Shown: in pieces, positions 1 to 4,767 of the stretch | Layout: the number at the start of each line of letters is the position of its first letter | Numbering within the stretch: the stretch's first letter is position 1 | Assembly (NCBI GenBank): GCA_002409285.1 | Contig: DHUT01000041.1 | Coordinates: forward strand, 10,236 to 15,841 | Direction of reading: 5' to 3' | From: Firmicutes bacterium UBA5227 | GTDB lineage: Bacteria; Bacillota; Clostridia; Tissierellales; Sedimentibacteraceae | DNA length: 5,606 nt | Translations under genes and position numbers: made by a program | Notes under the pieces: model-generated | What the model was told of the DNA's origin: nothing | Databases searched by the model: none | What the model saw: only the letters and a program-made list of their open reading frames with translations

Positions 1-402
1 CTCATGGACGGAGGAAGAATTATACAATCAGGAACACCTGAAGATATATACGAAAATCCTGTTAGCTGCAAGGCAGCAAAATATTTCGGAGATGCTTCTT
101 TTTTTGAGGGAACAGTAAGCAACGGCAAATTCCAGTCTACGGAATTTTCAGTGGACTGTAATCTGAAAGAAGGAAAATACATGCTGATGGTGAGAAATGA
201 TGCAGTGGAACCGACAGCAGGCGATGACTTTGATTTCATTCAAAGAGTATACACAGGCAAAGAGGAAGAGTATATTTATCAGCACTGTGTAACCGGTTCA
301 AAAATAAGATGCCTGAGCAACAAAAAAACAGATCCTTTCCCTGCACCATCCAAAACCTCATTCCAACTCAATCTCGAAAGACTCAGATTCTATAAAATCT
401 GA
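1..402 (+). CDS. ABC transporter ATP-binding protein, C-terminal fragment (PotA/FbpC/CysA type)
   Basis: This is the C-terminal 133 residues of an ATPase subunit that would energise an ABC importer from the cytoplasmic face of the membrane; the start lies outside the window. The first visible residues (LMDGGRIIQSGTPEDIYENP) match the segment that follows the H-loop in ATPases of polyamine, iron(III), sulfate and molybdate importers. There, 'G.I.Q.GTP.eiY..P' leads into the regulatory C-terminal domain. The remaining ~110 residues (AAKYFGDASFFEGTV onward, ending LERLRFYKI) fit a TOBE-type beta domain, which in this family contacts the partner subunit and can bind regulators. Walker A, Walker B and signature motifs are upstream and not visible, so the substrate cannot be assigned. 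The gene ends with TGA at 400-402 and converges on the minus-strand sigma operon. Family confidence is high; substrate is unknown. Confidence 0.85.
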   Translation, partial: LMDGGRIIQSGTPEDIYENPVSCKAAKYFGDASFFEGTVSNGKFQSTEFSVDCNLKEGKYMLMVRNDAVEPTAGDDFDFIQRVYTGKEEEYIYQHCVTGSKIRCLSNKKTDPFPAPSKTSFQLNLERLRFYKI

Positions 403-403
403 A

Positions 404-430
404 TGGGGGATACGGGGACGTTTCATCTGC
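404..430 (+). repeat. G-rich motif, possible fragment of a dispersed clostridial repeat
   Basis: Just after the ABC gene stop lies a GGGGGATACGGGGACG motif followed by TTTCATCTGC. From memory, sequences of the form GGGGACACGGGGACG-T recur at many sites in some Firmicutes genomes and near REP-associated transposases. Only one copy is present in this window, so repetition is not shown here and the call is tentative. Confidence 0.25.
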
Positions 431-443
431 TTTTTTTGGAAAG

Positions 444-480
444 CACCGGCTCTTGTTAGATATACCTGTTAGAGCCGGTG
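444..480. terminator. Probable bidirectional terminator between convergent genes
   Basis: A perfect 10-bp inverted repeat (CACCGGCTCT at 444-453, AGAGCCGGTG at 471-480) encloses a 17-nt loop. The stem is far more GC-rich than its surroundings and lies between the stop codons of two convergent genes, the position expected for a shared terminator. The tail is weak on both strands. On the plus strand the stem is followed by AAATATTTAT rather than a T run. On the minus strand it is followed by CTTTCC and then A's. It may act as an imperfect intrinsic terminator or as an mRNA 3'-end stabiliser. Confidence 0.55.
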
Positions 481-493
481 AAATATTTATAAG

Positions 494-1687
494 CTAAAAC
501 TTGTATTGAATTGAATTTATACTTTTTGTATTTTCTGTGGATAACAAATCAAATAATTTGTTATCCTTTGAGGTAGTAATGTTTGTATCAATGGAAATTA
601 GTTCAACCGCACTTCTTTGCTCAGGTGTGCATTTGACCATGGCACAGTCTCTAAACTGCAGACGTTCCTGAATAATTTCAGGCGGTATATCTTCTGAAAG
701 GCTGACCATGGCACAATCGCATATGGTTATGCCATCTAAATTTCTTTCTAATACTTCTTTGTCTATACTAACGCTGGGCTTATCATCAATAATAATTCCC
801 TTTACACAGAGTATATCGTCATAAATTGCATCAATTTCTTCAAAAGCTTCTTGCAGGGTTTTAAGTATTTTTACAGTTCCATTCACATTGAGATATTTTA
901 ATTGTTTTAATGCGGATTCAGAATTTGCCTCAAATGTCAAGTCGCCGTTTATATAAAGTGTATTTCCATAACGACGTAATATTCTTTCGCTGAACAGCAC
1001 ATCATCATCTATAAAGGTACATCCATCCGGTAATAGTATAATTTCTGTTTCTTTATCAAACAAATCAACTGATGCTTCTGCAAGACTTTCTGAAATCAAG
1101 GCCTGAGGTGTGATAAAGTGTACTTTTTTTTCTGCCAGTTTCTTCATGTCCAACGAGTTATCCAGGATAACCACCCTGCCTGAAGCATAGTAATCCGATT
1201 CGTCAGCTCTTATCATAAATACTTTATCCAAAACAAAGGTATTTTTCAAAATGACTGCATTGTCAGGATAAAATTCTATTTTGCCGTTTATCTGCATATT
1301 TGCTATGTTTCCGGACATACTTTTCGGACAGATTACCTTGCCGTTAACAATAATTGAAGTATAGCTGTCTAACACGTCTTCTGTATTTGGTGCTATATGC
1401 AATTTTCCGTTTACCATTAGTATTGTAGCTGCAGTGGGTTTTTGTCCGGGAAGTATTTGATATTTTCCGTTTTCAATCTTAACTTCTGCATCAATTTCTA
1501 CTTCGCAAACATAGGCGCTGTTAATGGATACGTCATATCTTGCAATTATTTCTTTGCTTTCTTTTGACATTAGTACTATAGCTGCATTAATGTTGATTTT
1601 ATTATGTTCCTTGAGAACTTCCTCTGAAATTTCACGCATATCACACATTACTGCGTTGACTTGAAGCGATTTTTTTTCATTTTCCAT
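494..1687 (-). CDS. Soluble repeat protein (probable beta-solenoid) co-transcribed with an ECF sigma factor
   Basis: Not recognised as a named protein (397 aa). It has no signal peptide or hydrophobic membrane segment, so it is probably cytoplasmic. It contains a recurring hydrophobic 'xNGxh' unit: MVNGKLHI (91-98), IVNGKVIC (113-120), QINGKIEF (132-139), YINGDLTF (245-252), NVNGTVKI (267-274) and a degenerate CVKGIII (294-300). Spacing is mostly 19-27 residues, often 22, typical of a right-handed beta-solenoid such as bactofilin-like folds. A second pair, CDCAMVSL (323-330) and RDCAMVKC (346-353), is spaced 23 residues. Nine cysteines are scattered, four of them in that pair. The ATG at 1687 follows AAAGGAGG (1697-1704) at 9 nt and overlaps the sigma gene's 3' end by 11 bp, so translation is probably coupled. 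The pairing suggests, but does not prove, that this protein controls the sigma factor or is its main target. A structural role is the alternative. Confidence 0.8.
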   Translation of the reverse strand: MENEKKSLQVNAVMCDMREISEEVLKEHNKININAAIVLMSKESKEIIARYDVSINSAYVCEVEIDAEVKIENGKYQILPGQKPTAATILMVNGKLHIAPNTEDVLDSYTSIIVNGKVICPKSMSGNIANMQINGKIEFYPDNAVILKNTFVLDKVFMIRADESDYYASGRVVILDNSLDMKKLAEKKVHFITPQALISESLAEASVDLFDKETEIILLPDGCTFIDDDVLFSERILRRYGNTLYINGDLTFEANSESALKQLKYLNVNGTVKILKTLQEAFEEIDAIYDDILCVKGIIIDDKPSVSIDKEVLERNLDGITICDCAMVSLSEDIPPEIIQERLQFRDCAMVKCTPEQRSAVELISIDTNITTSKDNKLFDLLSTENTKSINSIQYKF

Positions 1688-2132
1688 TATTTATTTCCTC
1701 CTTTAATTTGTTTCGTATATAGAAAAGCCGGGTTCTTATTGCTGATGGAGTTATGTTGAATATCTCTGCAATTTCTCTTGCGTTATATCCTGAAAAATAC
1801 CGTAAATAAAATATGTTTCTGTCCTTTTCCGACAATAAGCTGCATAACTGTGCTACAACAACATTTGATAAATCGTCATAGGAAAGTAGGGTTTCATAAC
1901 ACTTTGGTTCTGCATTCATACGCCTTATTTTATCAATAAAGATATTGTTAGCGGTTTTATATAGCCATGCTCTGCACTTTTTCTCATTAAGCTCATTTAA
2001 TATATCGGCATTTTCCAGAGCGCGAAGAAAGGTTTCTTGTACAATGTCTTCTGCTGCTGCAACATTTTTGGTTTTAAGTGTCATGTAATTTTTCAGTTCA
2101 TTAAAATATAACGAATATATTTGAGATATCAT
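1677..2132 (-). CDS. ECF-type RNA polymerase sigma-70 family factor
   Basis: This 151-aa protein has only the sigma-2 and sigma-4 domains, the minimal extracytoplasmic-function arrangement that directs RNA polymerase to a small regulon. Sigma-2 covers about residues 1-73. AAAEDIVQETFLRALE (25-40) is the core-binding region 2.2, and the segment CRAWLYKTANNIFIDKIRR (53-71) covers regions 2.3-2.4 for promoter melting and -10 recognition. Sigma-4 covers about 95-147, with the helix-turn-helix around NAREIAEIFNITPSAIRTRL (117-136) for -35 binding. At 151 aa it is on the short side for ECF factors. The ATG at 2132 is preceded by GGAGGAG (2137-2143), which supports this start. It is the first gene of a two-gene operon. 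No gene for a transmembrane zinc-type anti-sigma factor is present downstream. A matching ECF promoter lies upstream, consistent with autoregulation. Confidence 0.93.
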   Translation of the reverse strand: MISQIYSLYFNELKNYMTLKTKNVAAAEDIVQETFLRALENADILNELNEKKCRAWLYKTANNIFIDKIRRMNAEPKCYETLLSYDDLSNVVVAQLCSLLSEKDRNIFYLRYFSGYNAREIAEIFNITPSAIRTRLFYIRNKLKEEINNGK

Positions 2133-2151
2133 TTTTCTCCTCCATATTTCT

Positions 2152-2165
2152 TGTAACCGATTACA
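2152..2165. promoter_or_regulatory. Near-palindrome in sigma operon leader, possible operator
   Basis: TGTAACCGATTACA has perfect TGTAA/TTACA arms and pairs at 6 of 7 positions around its centre. It lies about 20 nt upstream of the sigma ATG, directly downstream of the predicted -10 element, so it would overlap the start of the transcript. This position suits a repressor site, but no cognate regulator is visible and chance is possible in AT-rich DNA. Confidence 0.3.
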
Positions 2166-2170
2166 CCTAT

Positions 2171-2199
2171 ATAACGAATGGGAGGATAAGAGTGTTTGG
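2171..2199 (-). promoter_or_regulatory. ECF-type promoter of the sigma factor operon
   Basis: Reading the minus strand, CCAAAC (2199-2194) is followed after 17 nt by CGTTAT (2176-2171). This matches the usual ECF layout in Firmicutes: an AAC-containing -35 element, a 16-17 nt spacer and a CGT-containing -10. Transcription would start near 2164, giving a leader of about 32 nt. Because it does not resemble a sigma-A promoter and sits directly before an ECF gene, the simplest reading is autoregulation by the encoded sigma factor. Confidence 0.6.
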
Positions 2200-2258
2200 T
2201 ATATTTTTAATTATTTTTTAGGATATTTCTAATTTATGTGTAACTAAATTTTCTTATG

Positions 2259-2371
2259 GATGCTGCAAGTATTTCAATGATTGTAACACATTTTTCAGGG
2301 AACTTCCACAATGGATAAATGAAATGACAGATTCTCGAGTCAATAATAAAGAGATTTACCTTTCAAAATTG
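2259..2371 (+). repeat. Possible relic of the right end of a related insertion sequence
   Basis: Bases 2346-2371 match the right end of the neighbouring insertion sequence (3992-4017) at 21 of 26 positions, and the adjoining 9 bp are identical. AGTC just before ATAAAGA occurs in both copies, with a 4-nt insertion here. Further out, short blocks occur in the same order as in 3842-3990: GATGC..GCAAG, TTTCAA, CCACAAT and TGGATAA, with about 60 nt missing overall. The terminal match is clear; the outer part is a suggestion only. Confidence 0.45.
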
Positions 2372-2380
2372 ACAAAAAAC
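2372..2380 (+). repeat. Target-site duplication, left copy (ACAAAAAAC)
   Basis: This 9-bp sequence directly abuts the left terminal inverted repeat and is identical to 4018-4026, which directly abuts the right one. A perfect flanking repeat at both termini is the expected footprint of transposition. The preceding G is also shared with the last base of the element, so a 10-bp duplication with the boundary shifted by one cannot be excluded. Confidence 0.8.
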
Positions 2381-2397
2381 CAGCTCTGAAAGGAAAA
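2381..2397 (+). repeat. Left terminal inverted repeat of the insertion sequence
   Basis: CAGCTCTGAAAGGAAAA pairs with the reverse complement of the right end (CAGCCCTGAAAGGTAAA), with 15 of 17 bases identical. It begins exactly where the 9-bp direct repeat ends. Confidence 0.8.
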
Positions 2398-2450
2398 AAA
2401 AATTCGCACAAATTAATCAATAAATGCAAGCCTTTGTACGAAAAAAGAGG

Positions 2451-2456
2451 TATAAT
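2451..2456 (+). promoter_or_regulatory. Possible -10 element of the transposase gene
   Basis: A consensus TATAAT lies 32 nt before the transposase ATG. No good -35 hexamer is found at 16-18 nt: TTTGTA at 2433-2438 is only 12 nt away. The promoter is therefore probably weak, as is usual for transposases. A GAGAGGA ribosome binding site follows at 2474-2480. Confidence 0.4.
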
Positions 2457-2488
2457 AAAAAAACTTTATCGCAGAGAGGAATAAGAAA

Positions 2489-3820
2489 ATGGGAAGAGCA
2501 GAAATAAGGGCTGCAAGAAAGCTAGAAAAGAATCCGATAGAAGCATGTAATAAAGTGCAAAAAAAGTTTTGTCCTGAGCTATTTAATATGTTTGGTCAAA
2601 TAGCAGATCCAAGGCACCAAAGCTATATAACATATACAGGGAAAACTATGCTAAGTCAGATGTATTATAAAGGCATTGCAGGTATAATCAGCATGCAGGA
2701 TATGACAGACAGATTTAATAAACAAGAGATTGTAGAAAATATGGGTGGGTTTATAGGAGTAGAGTTAGATGATTACCTGCCTCATCATGTAACAGAAAAT
2801 GAATATCTGGAACGATTGAATCCGAATGAACTGCAGGATACAATACAAGATATTGTATATGATCTGATTCGAAGAAAAAGCTTCAATAATGCCAGATTCA
2901 TGAAGGAATGGATAATTATCATTGATGGAACGCAGCTCTACTCAGGGAGGAGAAAGATCAATGATAAATGCCTGGAACGCCATTACAATAAAGGGACAGA
3001 ACAGGAAACCGTGAATTATCATGTGGATGTACTTGAGGCAAAAATATACTTTGGCTCCGAGTTGGTGTGCAGCATATGCAGTGAATTTATTGAGAATAAC
3101 GGAGAAGATGCGCAAAACTATAAGTACATGAGCGAGGAAGCACGTAAGCAAGATTGTGAAATAAAGGCTTTCAAACGAATGTCCGAGAAACTTAAGAAAG
3201 CATTTGCACGCTTACCTATTCTCCTGCTTATAGATAGTCTTTACGCATCAAAACCAGTGATGGATATTTGCAATGCAAACAAATGGGATTACATAATCCG
3301 GTTCAAGGATGGAAGCATTCCATATATTGCAAAGGAATACGAAGATATACCCGAGAAGGAGTGTATTGGGAATTGCGAATTTATCAATGAAATAGATTAT
3401 GAAGGACACAAGATAAACTTACTTAAATATTGGGAGGAAACGGTTGAAAAGGGAGAAATAAAGACAACAGCCTTCCAATGGATAACGAACATAGTAATTA
3501 CAAAGAATAATGCATTTAAAATAGCAAATACGGGAAGGATACGTTGGAAGATAGAAAATGAAGGATTTAACCGACAGAAGAACTGGCAGGGAGACATCAC
3601 CCATGCATGCAGCTGGAACGAACGTGCATTGAAGAACCATTACCTGATGCAGCAGATATCCGATTTCATGAAGCAGCTATATGAGCATTATGTTTTAGAG
3701 AAATTTGGAATAAAAAAGAAGCAAAAAAATATATCCCCTGAACTGTTATCAAGCTTTGAATGGCAACTTACAGCAGAAGATATATCCAGAAGTGATATGC
3801 TTTGCATATCGACTAACTGA
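2489..3820 (+). CDS. DDE transposase, IS4-like
   Basis: This 443-aa protein is the transposase that would cut and join the ends of the surrounding element. The RNase H-like catalytic core is inferred from three acidic sites in the expected order: D146 in a hydrophobic strand (WIIIIDGTQL), D249 in LPILLLIDSLYAS, and E356 in GRIRWKIENEGFNRQKNW. The last resembles the R-x3-E part of the IS4-type YREK signature, although the tyrosine is absent and the lysine (K364) is one residue further than usual. The N-terminal ~140 residues (FGQIADPRHQSYITYTGKTM; LPHHVTENEYLERL) presumably form the end-binding domain. The C-terminal segment THACSWNERALKNHYLMQQI continues the core. The gene is intact, starts at ATG 2489 behind GAGAGGA, and lies centrally between the inverted repeats. 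Transposase identity is very likely; family assignment is open. Confidence 0.9.
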   Translation: MGRAEIRAARKLEKNPIEACNKVQKKFCPELFNMFGQIADPRHQSYITYTGKTMLSQMYYKGIAGIISMQDMTDRFNKQEIVENMGGFIGVELDDYLPHHVTENEYLERLNPNELQDTIQDIVYDLIRRKSFNNARFMKEWIIIIDGTQLYSGRRKINDKCLERHYNKGTEQETVNYHVDVLEAKIYFGSELVCSICSEFIENNGEDAQNYKYMSEEARKQDCEIKAFKRMSEKLKKAFARLPILLLIDSLYASKPVMDICNANKWDYIIRFKDGSIPYIAKEYEDIPEKECIGNCEFINEIDYEGHKINLLKYWEETVEKGEIKTTAFQWITNIVITKNNAFKIANTGRIRWKIENEGFNRQKNWQGDITHACSWNERALKNHYLMQQISDFMKQLYEHYVLEKFGIKKKQKNISPELLSSFEWQLTAEDISRSDMLCISTN

Positions 3821-3870
3821 ACTAAGTATATCAAAGGAAGTGATGCCTTGCAAGATAAATTTCAACTGAA

Positions 3871-3954
3871 TTATCCACAATAAACAAGAAGCAAGGATAA
3901 TTACAACAAAGAACTGTGGATAAAATAATTTCCACGCATCTTAACTGTGGATAA
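3871..3954. promoter_or_regulatory. Cluster of three consensus DnaA boxes inside the insertion sequence
   Basis: TTATCCACA occurs at 3871-3879 on the plus strand and as its reverse complement TGTGGATAA at 3915-3923 and 3946-3954. All three are exact matches to the bacterial DnaA-box consensus (TTATNCACA). The last two lie within a 12-bp direct repeat, AACTGTGGATAA (3912-3923, 3943-3954), spaced 31 bp, about three helical turns. They lie between the transposase stop and the right inverted repeat. A DnaA box near an IS50/Tn5 end is known to affect transposition, so a role in coupling transposition to replication is plausible. No dnaA gene or other origin feature is visible. Confidence 0.65.
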
Positions 3955-4000
3955 CTTTCTTTAGAAGCAATTTTTCTGAAGTTTAGCAGTCATAAAGAAA

Positions 4001-4017
4001 TTTACCTTTCAGGGCTG
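4001..4017 (-). repeat. Right terminal inverted repeat of the insertion sequence
   Basis: TTTACCTTTCAGGGCTG is the inverted partner of 2381-2397 (15 of 17 matching). It is followed immediately by the second copy of the 9-bp direct repeat. Confidence 0.8.
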
Positions 4018-4026
4018 ACAAAAAAC
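4018..4026 (+). repeat. Target-site duplication, right copy (ACAAAAAAC)
   Basis: Identical to 2372-2380 and adjacent to the right inverted repeat. It ends 8 nt before the -35 element of the downstream promoter. Confidence 0.8.
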
Positions 4027-4034
4027 TGTATTTA

Positions 4035-4063
4035 TTGACATATTAATGCAGTCATGTTATTAT
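4035..4063 (+). promoter_or_regulatory. Sigma-A promoter of the coiled-coil/deacetylase operon
   Basis: A perfect TTGACA (4035-4040) is followed after 17 nt by TATTAT (4058-4063), one base from the TATAAT consensus. An extended -10 TG lies at 4055-4056. Transcription should begin near 4070, giving a leader of about 32 nt with a GGGAGTG ribosome binding site (4090-4096) before the ATG at 4102. It looks like a strong vegetative promoter. The insertion sequence ends 17 nt upstream of the -35 hexamer, so the promoter core is intact but any upstream control sites were displaced. Confidence 0.75.
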
Positions 4064-4101
4064 AAATTTTATATTGTATGAAATAACATGGGAGTGCACT
4101 T

Positions 4102-4752
4102 ATGGAGAGAAAAACGTTATTAGAGAAGTTGGGCCTGATTGAAAAAATTGAAAGCGAAGATGGTAAAGCTAAAATGGACGCCGGAGATGCAGTTCAAAGC
4201 TTGGATGATACAGCCTTTAAAGATGTCTACCTTTCAAAAGAAGTTGAAGTTAAGGAAAGAATTGAAGAAAACACTACTGTAGAAACTAAGGCTCCTGATG
4301 CATTTGAAGATCCGGTTTTAATTGTCAGAAGTAAGAAGCTTATGGAAATAGATGGTGTTTATAGGAAATATAACATAAATTCAGAGGGAATTAATTCACT
4401 ATCCATAGTTGAAAGCTTCCAGAAAGCGTTACCTGATTATCTTCCTGCGGATGTGAAGAGACAGTCTATACTTAACATAATTGCTTCATCTAATGTAAGA
4501 ATAGAAAACCTGCTGAAGGATGGTGAGGACAAGCTAAAAAGTTTGAATGACTTTTCCGGCTCCTTTACCGGTGATTCAGATAAAGTTATAGCAGGCTTCC
4601 AGGATGAGATTAAAAAACTGAAAGAAAAGATTGATAAGTTTGAGGAAGCAATCGCCGGCATGGAAAAACTGCAGAATGAGCAGAATTATGTCATAAAGTA
4701 TGAAATGGATAAGATAAATAATATACTGAAATTTATAAATTCTGAAGAATAA
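4102..4752 (+). CDS. Uncharacterised cytosolic protein with C-terminal coiled coil
   Basis: This 216-aa protein was not recognised. It has no signal peptide or membrane segment. The first ~70 residues are acidic, low-complexity and probably disordered (ESEDGKAKMDAGDA; KERIEENTTVETKAPDAFED). Residues ~71-150 look like a folded helical domain: PVLIVRSKKLMEIDGVYRKY, then SIVESFQKALPDYLPADVKR and a hydrophobic NIIASSNVRIENLL segment. Residues ~160-212 are rich in K, E, I and L with heptad-like spacing, indicating a coiled coil and probable self-association. The ATG at 4102 is preceded by GGGAGTG at 5 nt and a strong promoter. The gene is followed after 15 nt by a polysaccharide deacetylase gene, almost certainly in the same operon, which hints at a role connected with the cell envelope. 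That functional link is inference from position only. Confidence 0.8.
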   Translation: MERKTLLEKLGLIEKIESEDGKAKMDAGDAVQSLDDTAFKDVYLSKEVEVKERIEENTTVETKAPDAFEDPVLIVRSKKLMEIDGVYRKYNINSEGINSLSIVESFQKALPDYLPADVKRQSILNIIASSNVRIENLLKDGEDKLKSLNDFSGSFTGDSDKVIAGFQDEIKKLKEKIDKFEEAIAGMEKLQNEQNYVIKYEMDKINNILKFINSEE

Positions 4753-4767
4753 AATGAGGGTGACATA

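Larger units (their letters stand above)
2133..2488. other. Intergenic region, 356 bp, between sigma operon and transposase
   Basis: No convincing coding region is present. In order it holds the sigma gene ribosome binding site (2137-2143), a near-palindrome (2152-2165) and an ECF-type promoter for the minus-strand operon (2171-2199). Next come an AT-rich stretch with weak similarity to the 3' noncoding part of the insertion sequence (about 2259-2345) and a stronger match to its right end (2346-2371). It ends with the left direct repeat (2372-2380) and the left end of the insertion sequence with the transposase leader (2381-2488). Confidence 0.7.
2381..4017 (+). mobile_element. Complete insertion sequence, 1637 bp, IS4-like
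   Basis: The element is delimited by imperfect terminal inverted repeats (2381-2397 and 4001-4017, 15 of 17 matching) and flanked by a perfect 9-bp direct repeat. It encodes one intact 443-aa transposase in the plus orientation. About 108 bp precede the gene. About 197 bp follow it, an unusually long noncoding tail holding three DnaA boxes. The 9-bp duplication and CA/TG outer bases fit IS4-superfamily elements, but no named family could be assigned by eye. It sits between the divergent sigma operon and the plus-strand operon at 4102, breaking no recognisable gene. The intact reading frame, ends and direct repeats suggest a fairly recent insertion that may still be active. Confidence 0.85.

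Noticed and set aside
430..440. T run at 431-437 as an intrinsic terminator tail
   Set aside because: It precedes rather than follows the stem on the plus strand, and reads as A's on the minus strand, so it cannot serve as the U tail of the 444-480 hairpin.
2239..2287. TGTAAC at 2239-2244 and 2282-2287 as ECF -35 elements reading rightward
   Set aside because: Neither is followed by a CGT-type -10 at 16-17 nt, and both may belong to the decayed IS-like sequence.
2942..3640. Minus-strand open frames of 67-73 codons within 2942-3151, 3397-3600 and 3419-3640
   Set aside because: They lie antisense to the well-supported transposase and show no recognisable motif; they are shadow frames.
3871..3954. 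Chromosomal or plasmid replication origin based on the DnaA boxes
   Set aside because: No dnaA, dnaN or rep gene, no adjacent AT-rich unwinding element with DnaA-trio-like repeats, and the boxes lie inside an insertion sequence.
4088..4101. ATG at 4088 as start of the coiled-coil protein
   Set aside because: It is out of frame with the 216-aa reading frame and overlaps the ribosome binding site for the 4102 start.
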